Source of the DNA: Tropicibacter sp. R16_0
GTDB taxonomy: Bacteria > Pseudomonadota > Alphaproteobacteria > Rhodobacterales > Rhodobacteraceae
Length of the DNA stretch: 64,000 bases
Assembly: GCF_017743935.1 (NCBI RefSeq)
Contig: NZ_JAGHRE010000007.1
Coordinates: 269,508 to 333,507, forward strand
Reading direction: 5' to 3'
Both the position numbers and the translations under genes were made by a program. Of this stretch, positions 10,601 to 19,069 are shown piece by piece. The notes beneath the pieces are model-generated. The model made no database searches, was not told where the DNA came from, and worked only from the letters and a program-made list of their open reading frames with translations. How positions within the stretch are numbered: the first letter of the stretch is position 1; every line of letters begins with the position of its first letter.

Positions 10601-11743
10601 ACCTCTGGCACAACAGTCGCCGTTCCGTCCGCCGGTCAGACCCTGACCAACATCGGCGGGCAGGTTGCCCTGGCAAACGGCAGCGCCACGATCGGGATCA
10701 CCGGCGGGCTGCGAGCCGGCGGCACGTTCAACGTCAGCGGCCCTGTTGAATTGGCGCCCCCTTTCAACGGGCGGATTGCGCTGCAACTCAACGAATTGGT
10801 CCTGACCGACAACGTGTTCTTTGAAACCTCGGCGAACGGCCAGATCACCATGTCCGGCCCGCTTGCAGGCAACAGCGCCATTGCCGGGCAAATCGTCTTT
10901 GGCGAAACAAACATCGACCTCTCGGCCGCCTCGGGCGCAGTTGGGGCCGCCCCGATCCCAGAAATCCGCCACGTCGGGGAAACCGGTGCCCAGTTCACCA
11001 CCCGCAAGCGGGCCAAACTGGTACAAACCTCAAGCGGCAGTTCAGGCCCGGTGATTTCCTTGGACGTCAGCCTTCTCGCTCCGTCCAAGGTTTATGCTCG
11101 CGGACGCGGGTTGCAGGCCGAATTGGGGGGACGCATCTATGTCGGTGGCACCACGGCTGCCATCGCGCCATCAGGTCAGATCGAACTGATCCGGGGCAAC
11201 TTCGACATTCTGGGCCGTCGCCTGAAACTGACCAAGGGCATCGTCACCCTGCAAGGCAACTTGACGCCCTATCTGGAGTTCGCCTCGACCACGACGACCT
11301 CGGACGGGACCGCAACGCTTGAGATTTCCGGCCCCTTGGATGGCCCAGAGATCAAGGTGTATTCCGACCCTGAACGCCCCAGCGAAGAGGCACTGGCGAT
11401 GCTGCTCTTCGGCAATCGGTTCTCCGAGCTTTCGCCCATCGTGATTGCCCAGATGGCTGCCTCTCTGGCGCAGCTCAGCGGTGCGGGCGGCGACTCCACC
11501 AAGGGTATCCGCGAAGCCACAGGCGCTGATACTGTCGAGGTGGGAACCGATGACAGCGGAGCCGCGCAGTTTGGTGCAGGGGCGTATCTGGCTGACGGGC
11601 TCTATACCGATTTCACCGTCAACACCAAGGGCGAGACCGAATTGAACCTGAATCTGGACGTGACCAACAGTTTCACGCTCAAAGGGACGGTGGACAATCA
11701 AGGCGAAACCTCAGTCGGAGTGTTCTTTGAACGCGATTACTGA
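7649..11743 (+). CDS. tamB: Translocation and assembly module protein TamB
   Basis: A 1364-residue periplasm-spanning protein, with an N-terminal export signal or anchor (MKRSSSYLLTASTCVALTV), a long beta-rich repetitive middle, and the conserved TamB C-terminal domain (about residues 1080-1364) with IKVYSDPERPSEEALAMLLFG. It partners TamA, encoded directly upstream with a 1-bp overlap. The middle contains three tandem copies of a 109-residue unit (listed separately). Length is within the usual 1200-1450 range. Confidence 0.94.
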   Translation: MKRSSSYLLTASTCVALTVSAPAWTQEDEESGGILVDFLEDTLSGEGRQIQVRGIEGALSAKATIEQIVVSDDDGPWLTINDAVLDWNRLALIRGRFSVNELTAREIRVDRAPAPTTQAEPLPDAGTQPFQLPELPVAIEIGEIRVDTLGLGEPLIGLAAELKVQGDMTLADGTLDTNLAITRLDRPGDAIELKAGFQNETSQIALDLQVIEDAGGLISTALQMPGQPPLLLTAKGEGPLTDFTADLSLASDDAERVAGQVRLRGVPFGADETQNSIAFSADLGGDVTPFLEEEFDTFFGTDTQLQVEGISDPDGHLAISQLEVSSDALKLKGELDMAAGGVLNKVALQGRITPPTGDRVVLPVADPRITLEAAQFSALLNRELGNHWDLSLTANALETPDVVVKQARITGQGTLDQGEAMDLRGDVQALLNGLAFSDPALNQAVGRSITLDGFFDLVSGNNLNLSDVVISGSDYTATANAEISGLQSGFEVDGTVNVEASDLSRFSGVAQRDLAGTVTADLTGKGAPLGGSFDFQLDVEGNGLKSGMPEIDPIIAGRTTIALDAVRDQQGLEVRNLTVEGRTLRAEAAAKLTGTDGAFALDGSAQVEAEDLSVFSALAGQELAGQVQANVTGKGDMANQHFDVKLNANAQDLKSGMPEIDPLITGRTTIVLDAKRDDTGLDVRQFSLDGKAVTAEAVAKLTGTEGAYALSGNAAVNAPDLSLFSALAGQDLTGNLQAKAAGSGDLASRHFDVQLNATARDVTSGIEQVDALIQGRTTLALDAANADAGLHIRNFDLNGSALSAQASGNLQETNGSIQFKAALDELKRVIPTLSGPLTLNGDVKPTGNGLTGTVKIDGPEASTVALNGTVETDGSADLNFDASLQRLERIVPELVGALTAKGNAKRNNGVWEIDADATGPSGLTSKVAGSFDEGSGQADVTAKGTIGLGIANLFISPNSIDGSAQYDLALKGTPSVEAITGTITTSGTTVAVPSAGQTLTNIGGQVALANGSATIGITGGLRAGGTFNVSGPVELAPPFNGRIALQLNELVLTDNVFFETSANGQITMSGPLAGNSAIAGQIVFGETNIDLSAASGAVGAAPIPEIRHVGETGAQFTTRKRAKLVQTSSGSSGPVISLDVSLLAPSKVYARGRGLQAELGGRIYVGGTTAAIAPSGQIELIRGNFDILGRRLKLTKGIVTLQGNLTPYLEFASTTTTSDGTATLEISGPLDGPEIKVYSDPERPSEEALAMLLFGNRFSELSPIVIAQMAASLAQLSGAGGDSTKGIREATGADTVEVGTDDSGAAQFGAGAYLADGLYTDFTVNTKGETELNLNLDVTNSFTLKGTVDNQGETSVGVFFERDY
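9152..10132 (+). repeat. Three tandem 327-bp (109-residue) repeats inside tamB
   Basis: Copies start at 9152, 9479 and 9806, exactly 327 bp apart, each beginning with Asp-Leu-Ser (DLSRFSG, DLSVFSA, DLSLFSA). The internal anchor KSGMPEIDP / KSGMPEIDP / TSGIEQVDA falls at 9281, 9608 and 9935. The exact spacing with diverged sequence implies in-frame duplication of a structural unit in the beta-taco fold. Confidence 0.85.
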
Positions 11744-11816
11744 GGTGTGAAGGCCCGGCGGTTGACCTCACCTCTGCATCGTGGCCTGATCCTGTCCGAG
11801 CAAATCGGAGAGGCCC

Positions 11817-13607
11817 ATGACCTTCACCACCCGCCCCGAGATCACGGGCACCTTTGGTGTTGCAACTTCAACCCATTGGATCGCTTCGGCGGTTGGCATG
11901 GGTGTACTGGAACGGGGCGGCAATGCCTTTGACGCAGCCGCCGCGATGGGGTTTGTGCTGCATGTGGTCGAACCGCATCTGAACGGCCCGCTCGGCGACA
12001 TGCCGATGCTGATCAAACCTGCCGGCGATACAGAACCCACAATGGTCTGCGGTCAGGGCGTCGCGCCTGCGCGTGCCACGATTGCCCATTTCAAGGACCA
12101 GGGGCTGGAGTTGATCCCTGGTTCCGGCCTGCTGGCCACAGTGGTGCCCGGTGCATTCGACGCCTGGATGATCACTCTGCGTGATCACGGCTCGCTCCCC
12201 CTGCGCGACATTCTGGAACCGGCCATTCACTATGCGCGCACCGGCCACCCCCTGCTGCCTCGCGTGGCCAACACGATCGCAGGGTTGGCCGATTTCTTTG
12301 CGGCTGAGTGGCCGACATCGCACGCAACTTGGGTTCCCGGAGGCGCCCTCCCGCAGGCGGGCGCGCTCTTTCGCAACCCGCAGCTCGCGGACACTTGGGA
12401 ACAGGTGCTGTCCGAGGCAGAAACCGTTTCGGGACGCGAGGCGCAGATCGAGGCGGCGCGCAAGGCGTTCTATTCAGGGTTCATTGCCGAAGCGATCGAT
12501 GGGTTCGTCGCTGACGCCTGTCTTATGGATGCCAGCGGCACCCCGCACAAGGGTATTCTGACCGGACAGGACATGGCCAATTGGCAGGCCAGTTACGAAG
12601 CGCCCTTGCAGGTGGATTACCACGGGTGGACCGTGTGGAAGGGTGGCCCTTGGACCCAAGGACCGACGTTGTTGCAGTCTCTCAAACTGCTCGAAGGGCT
12701 GCCGCTTGATCAGATGGACCTGAACGGGGCCGATTTTGTGCATCACGTGACCGAGGCCATGAAGCTCGCCTTTGCCGACCGCGAGGCATACTACGGCGAT
12801 CCGTCTTTCACCGAGATCCCGATAGGTCAGCTGTTGTCGGATGGATACGCCGCCGACCGCCGCGCGTTGATCGGGGGCGTGGCCTCAACCGATCAGCGCC
12901 CCGGTCGTCTTCCCGGGCACGACGCCTGGGTCGAGGCCATGCTGTCTCATGCCGCCCTGTCGCACCAGCCGGGGCACGCCATCGGCGCGGGTGAGCCGAC
13001 CATGTCGCACCTGACCGAAAAGCGGGGGGACACGGTGCATCTGGATGTGATCGACCGCTGGGGCAACATGGTGTCGGCCACGCCTTCGGGCGGGTGGCTG
13101 CAATCCTCGCCGGTGGTGCCGGGATTGGGCATGCCGCTGAATTCGCGGGCGCAGATGTTCTGGCTAGAGGACGGGCTGCCGACCTCGTTGGCACCGGGCC
13201 GTCGCCCTCGCACAACGCTGTCGCCCTCGATGGCGCGTGGGCCTGACGGGGCTGAGTTGGCGTTTGGTACACCCGGCGGCGACCAGCAGGACCAATGGCA
13301 ACTGATCTACCTTCTGCGCCTGGTACATGGGGGCTTGAACCTGCAAGAGGGGATCGACGCACCGCTGTTTCACACCGGCCACTTCCAAAGCTCGTTCTAC
13401 CCGCGCGAGGTGAACCCCGGCCACCTGATGGTCGAACCCGGGTTTGGGACAGATGTCATCGAAGCCCTACGCGCCAAAGGGCATGCAATAGAAGTGGCCG
13501 AGCCCTGGACCGTCGGTCGGTTAACGGCCGCCAGCCGCGCACCGGACGGACTGTTGCATGCCGCAGCAACCCCACGATTGATGCAGGCCTACGCTGTGGG
13601 GCGTTAA
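11817..13607 (+). CDS. Gamma-glutamyltransferase family protein
   Basis: A 596-residue Ntn-hydrolase of the gamma-glutamyltransferase family. The autoprocessing/catalytic threonine is probably the Thr of GDTVHLDVIDRWGNMVSAT, preceded by the large-subunit region with GGNAFDAAAAMGF. No clear signal peptide is seen, so it may be cytoplasmic, unlike classic periplasmic Ggt. Whether it acts on glutathione, another gamma-glutamyl compound or a cephalosporin-like amide cannot be told. It follows tamB on the same strand after 73 bp and ends before a convergent-gene hairpin. Confidence 0.85.
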   Translation: MTFTTRPEITGTFGVATSTHWIASAVGMGVLERGGNAFDAAAAMGFVLHVVEPHLNGPLGDMPMLIKPAGDTEPTMVCGQGVAPARATIAHFKDQGLELIPGSGLLATVVPGAFDAWMITLRDHGSLPLRDILEPAIHYARTGHPLLPRVANTIAGLADFFAAEWPTSHATWVPGGALPQAGALFRNPQLADTWEQVLSEAETVSGREAQIEAARKAFYSGFIAEAIDGFVADACLMDASGTPHKGILTGQDMANWQASYEAPLQVDYHGWTVWKGGPWTQGPTLLQSLKLLEGLPLDQMDLNGADFVHHVTEAMKLAFADREAYYGDPSFTEIPIGQLLSDGYAADRRALIGGVASTDQRPGRLPGHDAWVEAMLSHAALSHQPGHAIGAGEPTMSHLTEKRGDTVHLDVIDRWGNMVSATPSGGWLQSSPVVPGLGMPLNSRAQMFWLEDGLPTSLAPGRRPRTTLSPSMARGPDGAELAFGTPGGDQQDQWQLIYLLRLVHGGLNLQEGIDAPLFHTGHFQSSFYPREVNPGHLMVEPGFGTDVIEALRAKGHAIEVAEPWTVGRLTAASRAPDGLLHAAATPRLMQAYAVGR

Positions 13608-13660
13608 CGCCCTGCGCGGCCTGTCGGCCTTGCGTCCTGCGGACGGCACGAAGAGGGGGC

Positions 13661-13747
13661 GGGCCAGGCTCATGCGGGCAAAGCCCGCATGAGCCTGGCC
13701 CAACGGGAGGAGATGTCCCGCAAGGGGCATCGACGACGGGCGGGAGC
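13661..13747. repeat. REP-like element with a perfect 19-bp hairpin between convergent genes
   Basis: GGGCCAGGCTCATGCGGGC (13661-13679) and its exact reverse complement (13683-13701) flank an AAA loop. Downstream come AACGGGAGGAG and GACGACGGGCGGGAGC (13732-13747), both also present, inverted, in the element at 3230-3413. It lies between ggt and the oxidoreductase gene, which converge, so it probably ends transcription from both sides. Confidence 0.72.
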
Positions 13748-13768
13748 GCTTCGAGACTATGGAAGAAA

Positions 13769-14755
13769 CTATCGGTTTTCCGACCGACCTGCGGCATAGA
13801 TCTGATCTAGGACCTCTTGCACCTGACGGGACAGGGACAAAGGTACCACGCCCGATCCGTTGCCAGCACAGGCGAGGGCAAAGGCATCCACCTGCTCTTG
13901 GTACTGTCGGGCACTCGTGAACCGAAAAACCTGTTGTTGCGCGTTCGTCTGATCGTGGAGAACCACCTCAGCCGCGCCATAGTCGCCTGCGTTGAATGGT
14001 GCGCGCACGTCGATCCAGCCAGTCTCTCCCATGAACCGCATGGATTGATGCAACGCCATCTGTGTCGAGACATGAAAGTTCAGGTTGAAGCCCTCGAACC
14101 GGACAACCGCCTGCGCGTAGATGTCGGTCTCGAATTCGGGCGAGAACTCAACCTGCGCCTCGACACTCAGCGGCACTGATCCGGTGCTCATCAAGGTTGT
14201 GATCACCGGATAAACACCGATGTCCGGCAAAGCGCCACCTCCGGCCTCTAGCTGATTGCGCGTGTTGGCGGGATCAACGTTGTAAAAGGAAAACCCACCG
14301 GTCACCTGCCGCAAACGCCCGATGGAGCCGTTCTGGATCAGCTCGCGGACCTTGTGCCATTGCGGGTGGTACCAGACCATGTAGGCCTCCGAGATCAGAA
14401 CGTTATTGTCCTGCCCCGCCGCCGCGATCCGGTCGATGTCCGAAGCCTTTAGCGCAATCGGCTTTTCACAGAGAACGTGCTTGCCCGCCTCGGCCGCGCG
14501 AATGGCCCATTCCGTGTGGTGCGACGTGGGCAGCGGGATATAGACGCCATCCACGTCCCGGTCGGCCAGCAGCGCGTCATGACTGTCGTACCAGCGCGCC
14601 GCGCCAAAACGCGTTGCCGCGATTTGCGCCCGGCCCGCGTCCCGGCTTGAAATTGCGTGCAACACGCCGGTTTCGGACCGGGCGATCGCGGGCAGAACAT
14701 GCTCTCGCGCAATTTTTGCGGTCGACAAACACCCCCATCGAAACGGCCTGGACAT
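13769..14755 (-). CDS. Gfo/Idh/MocA-family NAD(P)-dependent sugar oxidoreductase
   Basis: A 328-residue oxidoreductase with an N-terminal Rossmann fold (residues about 1-125; WGCLSTAKIARE replaces the more common GxGxxG form, as in several sugar dehydrogenases) and the family EKPIAL motif carrying the conserved lysine. It is the last gene of the leftward xylFHG-glk operon, 3 bp after glk. Substrate is not determined; given the operon, oxidation of xylose or another aldose is a plausible inference. Confidence 0.85.
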   Translation of the reverse strand: MSRPFRWGCLSTAKIAREHVLPAIARSETGVLHAISSRDAGRAQIAATRFGAARWYDSHDALLADRDVDGVYIPLPTSHHTEWAIRAAEAGKHVLCEKPIALKASDIDRIAAAGQDNNVLISEAYMVWYHPQWHKVRELIQNGSIGRLRQVTGGFSFYNVDPANTRNQLEAGGGALPDIGVYPVITTLMSTGSVPLSVEAQVEFSPEFETDIYAQAVVRFEGFNLNFHVSTQMALHQSMRFMGETGWIDVRAPFNAGDYGAAEVVLHDQTNAQQQVFRFTSARQYQEQVDAFALACAGNGSGVVPLSLSRQVQEVLDQIYAAGRSENR

Positions 14756-14758
14756 GAT

Positions 14759-15673
14759 CTAACCCCTTTCGAAAAACTGTGCAGCCCCGATCAACGCGGC
14801 CAGATCGTCCGCGATCACATGCACCGGGACCTGAGCGACCTGCTCGTGAAACGGGCCGTCATTCAGAAACGCCGCAACAAAGGCATCCCGCGCACCCGAG
14901 CCCAGCACGCCTCGCGCCGCTCCGCCCGCGAAATGGATGCCGCCAAAGGGCAGGTACTGAAACACCAACTCTCGTGAAAAACAGCCCAGCAGACGGGCCA
15001 GAAGCGTCACGGCTTCGCTGGCAGATTGGCAATCGCCGGCATCAGCAGCCGCTATGATCTGTGCTCCCGACAGCGACCGCCCCGTCATCTCCTGATAGAG
15101 CCGCGACAGTCCTCGCCCGGACAGGACCGCCTCGTTTGTGGTGAAATGCGCGGCGCCCTCCCCCAAAGCGTCCCGCAACACCGATCCGACACTGGAGGGC
15201 AGGCTGGCGTGGCCCAGCTCGGCTTCCATCACCGCGCCGTCGCACAGCAGGCAGACGTTGAAGCCTGTGCCGACCCCTGCCACCACCTTTTGTGCGTTCA
15301 ACGGTTGATCCGCACCAGACAGCAAGATCGAGTGCTGCCCCTCTGCCAGATGCGGCAGGGCGTGGCCCAAGGCGACAAGATCGTTGATCAGGAAAACCTT
15401 GGGTGCCCCCGGAAGGGACTTGCCCAATTGCGCGCTGTCAAATGACCAATCCCGGTTCGTCAACTTGGCCCGGGTCGAGGTCACCGGTCCCGCAACCGCG
15501 ATCACTGCGCCGGTCAACGAGGTCGCGGCGACGTCTGACAGATACTTCGCCACCACAGCGTCGAACGAAGGGTAAGCGTCATTCTCATACCGGCTGATCT
15601 GTGTCACGACACCCCGATCGGACATGCCGATCCGCGTGTTCGTGCCACCGACATCTGCCACAAGAACACTCAT
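14759..15673 (-). CDS. glk: Glucokinase
   Basis: A 304-residue bacterial-type glucokinase that phosphorylates glucose at C6. The phosphate loop LVADVGGTNTRIGM, the sugar-binding LTNRDWSFD and INDLVALGHA stretches, and GVGTGFNVCLL are present, and the length is a little short of the 320 typical of Glk. It lies 10 bp after xylG and 3 bp before the oxidoreductase gene, so it is in the sugar-transport operon; the transporter may therefore carry glucose as well as xylose. Confidence 0.9.
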   Translation of the reverse strand: MSVLVADVGGTNTRIGMSDRGVVTQISRYENDAYPSFDAVVAKYLSDVAATSLTGAVIAVAGPVTSTRAKLTNRDWSFDSAQLGKSLPGAPKVFLINDLVALGHALPHLAEGQHSILLSGADQPLNAQKVVAGVGTGFNVCLLCDGAVMEAELGHASLPSSVGSVLRDALGEGAAHFTTNEAVLSGRGLSRLYQEMTGRSLSGAQIIAAADAGDCQSASEAVTLLARLLGCFSRELVFQYLPFGGIHFAGGAARGVLGSGARDAFVAAFLNDGPFHEQVAQVPVHVIADDLAALIGAAQFFERG

Positions 15674-15683
15674 GACAGGCCCC

Positions 15684-16463
15684 TCATTCCGCCTCGCTGG
15701 AACCGGGTTGCTTGCCCAGGATGATCATTCCAAGTAGGTCATCGTCGGTGACTTCATTGACATCCACAGTGCCCACCAGCTTACCGTTTTTCATCACGCT
15801 GGCCCGATCGCACAGCTCCATGACGTCGTGGATGTCATGGCTGATCAGAAAGATGCCGATCCCTTCGGCCTTGAGCTGCTGGATCAGCTCAGACACCATT
15901 TGGGTTTCATGCGGGCCAAGCGCCGCCGTAGGCTCGTCCATGATCAGGATGCGGGCATCGAAGTAGACTGCTCGGGCAATGGCCACCGATTGCCGTTGGC
16001 CACCTGACAGCGCCGAGACGGGTTCCGCGAATTTTTTGAAGTTCGGGTTGAGCCGCCCCATGATCTTGCGACACTCGGATTCCATCGCATCATCATCGAC
16101 CAACCCGAATGAGGTGACCAGTTCACGTCCCAGAAACAGGTTGCTGGCGGCATCCAGATTGTCGGCCAGCGCCAGCGTCTGATAGATCGTCTCGATCTTG
16201 TGAGCGCGGGCATCGCGGGGGTTGTTGATCTCGACCTTTTGACCATTGATCAGGATCTCGCCGCTGTCGCCTTGATACGCGCCCGACAGGATTTTGATCA
16301 GCGTGGATTTACCAGCACCGTTGTGACCCAAAAGGCCCACAACCTCGCCCGGATAGAGGTCGACGCTGACGTGATCGACGGCATGGACACCGCCGAACGA
16401 GATGCAGATGTCGCGCATTTCGACCAGCGGGGTCTGATCGCGATTGATGTCGGATTTGGCCAT
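15684..16463 (-). CDS. xylG: Sugar ABC transporter ATP-binding protein (half-size, XylG/FrcA type)
   Basis: A 259-residue ATPase with Walker [10 protein letters not shown], the signature [14 protein letters not shown] and Walker [13 protein letters not shown]. It has a single nucleotide-binding domain, while Escherichia coli XylG has two in tandem (about 510 residues); half-size forms such as FrcA are common in alphaproteobacteria. It powers import with the XylH permease, whose stop overlaps this start by 1 bp (TGATG). Confidence 0.92.
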   Translation of the reverse strand: MAKSDINRDQTPLVEMRDICISFGGVHAVDHVSVDLYPGEVVGLLGHNGAGKSTLIKILSGAYQGDSGEILINGQKVEINNPRDARAHKIETIYQTLALADNLDAASNLFLGRELVTSFGLVDDDAMESECRKIMGRLNPNFKKFAEPVSALSGGQRQSVAIARAVYFDARILIMDEPTAALGPHETQMVSELIQQLKAEGIGIFLISHDIHDVMELCDRASVMKNGKLVGTVDVNEVTDDDLLGMIILGKQPGSSEAE

Positions 16464-17761
16464 CAGCTCTCTCCCGTCTTCTTGCGATAGATGATGTCGA
16501 TCAGCACAGCCAGCACCAGAACCGCGCCCACGACGATGTTCTGCAGCGGCGCATCAACGCCAACCATCGCCATACCCGATTGCAGCGACTGCATGATCAA
16601 CGCCCCCAGAATGGCGCCGTGAATGGTGCCCAGACCACCCGCCAAAGCCGTGCCGCCGATAACAGCTGCCGCAATCACGCGCAGTTCGTCCAGCGTGCCG
16701 ATGTCATTGGAGTGGTTGGTCAGACGGGCCGAGGCCACCACTGCGGAAATCGCGCACAAGGCTCCCATCAGTGCAAAGATCTTGACAGTCAGCCAGCGGG
16801 TGTTGATCCCCGAAAGCTCTGCCGCATCCGGGTTGCCGCCAGTGGCAAAGATATAGCGGCCCAAACGGGTGCGCTTGGCCAGGATGGTCATTGCGATCGC
16901 GATGAAGATCAGCAACAGAACCGAGATCGGGATGCCATAGGATTGTGTGAACCCTTCGGGCATGACCTCGCCCCGCGCCTCGAACATGCGCTGCAACTTG
17001 CGGGTCGGCACCTCATAGGCGTTCAGGATCGCAACGAAGCCCAGGATCGCGGCGGTGATGATACCTGCCAAGACGCCTTCGGCCCACATCGGTTTCACGG
17101 TGAACCCGTGTTTGATCTTGTTCCGGCGGCTGTTCCACAGACCGTACAGGGCGCCAGCCACGGCCAAGAGGCCCAGTATCCATGAGCCGGTCGCGCCCAG
17201 GGTGCCGTTGATGCCCCCGAATTTCTGGAACGTCGGGTCCAACGGGCCAATGGTTTTGCCGCTGGTCAGGTACCAGCCAACGTTGCGCCAGACCAACAGG
17301 CCACCCAAGGTGACGATGAAGGCGGGAATGGTCAGATAGCCGATCATCCAGCCATGGAAGGCCCCGATCAGCGTACCAACCAGCAGGCCCACCCCGATCG
17401 AAATCCAGGGGATCAGCGGATGTCCCAGACCCAGGCCCAACACGTTCGGCAGGAACTGCGTCTGCGTCATTGCCATCACAGCCGAGCATGTGGCCAGCAG
17501 CGCACCTACGCTCAGGTCGATGTGGCGGGTGACGATGACAAACACCATTCCGGTTGCCATGATCGCAACGGATACGGTCTGGATCGTCAGGTTAAAGATG
17601 TTTCGCGGTGTCAGGAACCGCCCGCCGGTGACCAAGTCGAACCCGATGCACAGAACGGCAAAAGCGCCGATCATGCCCAAGAGCCGCAAATCCAGCTCGA
17701 GCGTTTGCACGATGTTTTTCTTGGAGGGTGCCGGGGACAGATCCGCCTCAGAATGGGTCAT
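16463..17761 (-). CDS. xylH: Sugar ABC transporter permease (XylH type)
   Basis: About 432 residues with many hydrophobic helices, matching the large XylH permeases rather than the 320-360-residue ribose/fructose types. Motifs include [18 protein letters not shown] and the conserved [15 protein letters not shown] loop. I prefer the ATG at 17761 (AGGAC box a few bases upstream) over the GTG at 17800, which lies in the hairpin between xylF and xylH. It receives xylose from XylF in the periplasm. Confidence 0.92.
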   Translation of the reverse strand: MTHSEADLSPAPSKKNIVQTLELDLRLLGMIGAFAVLCIGFDLVTGGRFLTPRNIFNLTIQTVSVAIMATGMVFVIVTRHIDLSVGALLATCSAVMAMTQTQFLPNVLGLGLGHPLIPWISIGVGLLVGTLIGAFHGWMIGYLTIPAFIVTLGGLLVWRNVGWYLTSGKTIGPLDPTFQKFGGINGTLGATGSWILGLLAVAGALYGLWNSRRNKIKHGFTVKPMWAEGVLAGIITAAILGFVAILNAYEVPTRKLQRMFEARGEVMPEGFTQSYGIPISVLLLIFIAIAMTILAKRTRLGRYIFATGGNPDAAELSGINTRWLTVKIFALMGALCAISAVVASARLTNHSNDIGTLDELRVIAAAVIGGTALAGGLGTIHGAILGALIMQSLQSGMAMVGVDAPLQNIVVGAVLVLAVLIDIIYRKKTGES

Positions 17762-17785
17762 GGGATGTCCTGCAGATTTTGGTGC

Positions 17786-17815
17786 TTCCCCCCGCCGCAC
17801 AAACGGCGGAGGGAA
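17786..17815 (-). other. Hairpin in the xylF-xylH gap
   Basis: CCGCCG (17792-17797) and CGGCGG (17804-17809) pair around CACAAA, and beyond one C-A mismatch TTCCC pairs with GGGAA. No U-run follows on the transcript strand, so it is more likely a 3'-end stabiliser for the xylF message than a full terminator, as often seen after binding-protein genes. Confidence 0.6.
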
Positions 17816-17833
17816 ACGATGTGAGTGGTGTCT

Positions 17834-18862
17834 TTAGTTACAGGGGGTCGGACCGGCGGTCACGCCCTGACACAGTGCTTCCTTGGTGATCCACTGAGCG
17901 TCGACAACGTCGGACAGGTTCTCTTTGGTCACCGGCAGAGGGGCAAGGAACATGGCGCTCATCTTGGTGCCGCCGGGCGAGGTCCAGTCATCTGCACCGC
18001 CAATGGCGTTCATCTTGACGCCGTCGGCCAGCGAAACAGCGATGCTTGCTGCAGCCTTGCCCAGATCACGCGCGTCTTTCCACACCGATACCGTCTGCGT
18101 ACCCTTGGCGACACGGTTCAGCGCGGCGTGATCACCATCCTGACCCGAAACCGGAATTCCTTCCATGCCTTGTGCGGTCAGCGCGGCCACAACGCCGCCT
18201 GCTGTGCCGTCGTTCGAGGCAACAACCGCATCCACGCCGTTGTCTTGCGCGGTCAGGATCTGCTCCATGTTGCGCTGTGCGTTGGCGGGAAGCCAGCCAT
18301 CGGTATAGGCCTCGGCCACGATGGTAATGTCACCAGCATCGATCGCGTCTTGCAGCACCTCTTGCTGACCACCACGCAGGAAGTCGGCGTTGGGGTCGGT
18401 GGGCGAGCCCTTGATCATGACATAGCGGCCCTTAGGCATCGCTTCGAGCACGGCACGCGCCTGCATCCGGCCTACTTCGACGTTATCGAAGGTCAGGTAG
18501 AACGCGCGCGGGTCTTCAATCAGACGGTCATAACCGATGACAGGAATACCCTCGTCCGCTGCGGCCTGAACTGCGGGGCCAATGGCCTGCGCGTCCTGGG
18601 CCAAAATGATCAAAGCATCCGCGCCTTGCGCGATCAGGCTTTCGACATCCGACAGCTGCTTGGCGGATGAGCTTTGAGCGTCCGCCGAAATGTATTGCGC
18701 GCCCTTGGATTCCAGCTCGGCCTTGATCGCCGCCTCGTCGGTCTTCCAACGCTCTTCCTGGAAATTCGACCAGCTGACGCCAATGACGATGTCATCGGCC
18801 CAGGCCGCGGTGCTGATGATTGCGCCGGCGACGACGGCCGTCGCGGTTGCAAAGAATTTCAT
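17834..18862 (-). CDS. xylF: D-xylose ABC transporter substrate-binding protein
   Basis: A 342-residue periplasmic binding protein. The signal peptide is MKFFATATAVVAGAIISTA with cleavage after AWA. The mature part has the XylF features IGVSWSNFQEERWKTDE near the N-terminus, VIGYDRLI and SGQDGDHAALNR. I start at the ATG at 18862, with a GGAGGA box 5-10 bases upstream; the longer frame to 18955 runs through the operator. It is the first gene of the leftward transporter operon and faces xylR. Confidence 0.94.
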   Translation of the reverse strand: MKFFATATAVVAGAIISTAAWADDIVIGVSWSNFQEERWKTDEAAIKAELESKGAQYISADAQSSSAKQLSDVESLIAQGADALIILAQDAQAIGPAVQAAADEGIPVIGYDRLIEDPRAFYLTFDNVEVGRMQARAVLEAMPKGRYVMIKGSPTDPNADFLRGGQQEVLQDAIDAGDITIVAEAYTDGWLPANAQRNMEQILTAQDNGVDAVVASNDGTAGGVVAALTAQGMEGIPVSGQDGDHAALNRVAKGTQTVSVWKDARDLGKAAASIAVSLADGVKMNAIGGADDWTSPGGTKMSAMFLAPLPVTKENLSDVVDAQWITKEALCQGVTAGPTPCN

Positions 18863-18938
18863 GTTGTCCTCCCAAACAAAGATGGCCCTGCGCAATTCAT
18901 GGTCCTCGTGCGTGGCCTGTTCCACAATCGTGATGTAT

Positions 18939-18961
18939 TTTAATTTGAAAATCAAATTAAA
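18939..18961. promoter_or_regulatory. Probable XylR operator in the xylF-xylR intergenic region
   Basis: A perfect 10-bp inverted repeat, arms TTTAATTTGA and TCAAATTAAA around AAA, 77 bp before the xylF start and 108 bp before xylR. The same right arm and same 3-bp spacing recur at 26823-26845 upstream of xylB. An AT-rich palindrome beside a ROK repressor gene fits an operator for that repressor. Confidence 0.8.
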
Positions 18962-19069
18962 TCGAATAGGCTGGGAAAAATCTTACAAAGCTGGCACGGT
19001 TTGTTCAGCAATACCGACGGGTTTTCGCCCGATAACGCGTCGGCACAAGATCAAGGAGGCGGCAAACAA

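Noticed and set aside
17786..17815. Full Rho-independent terminator between xylF and xylH
   Set aside because: The stem is good but no U-run follows in the transcript direction, and xylH needs to be read through.
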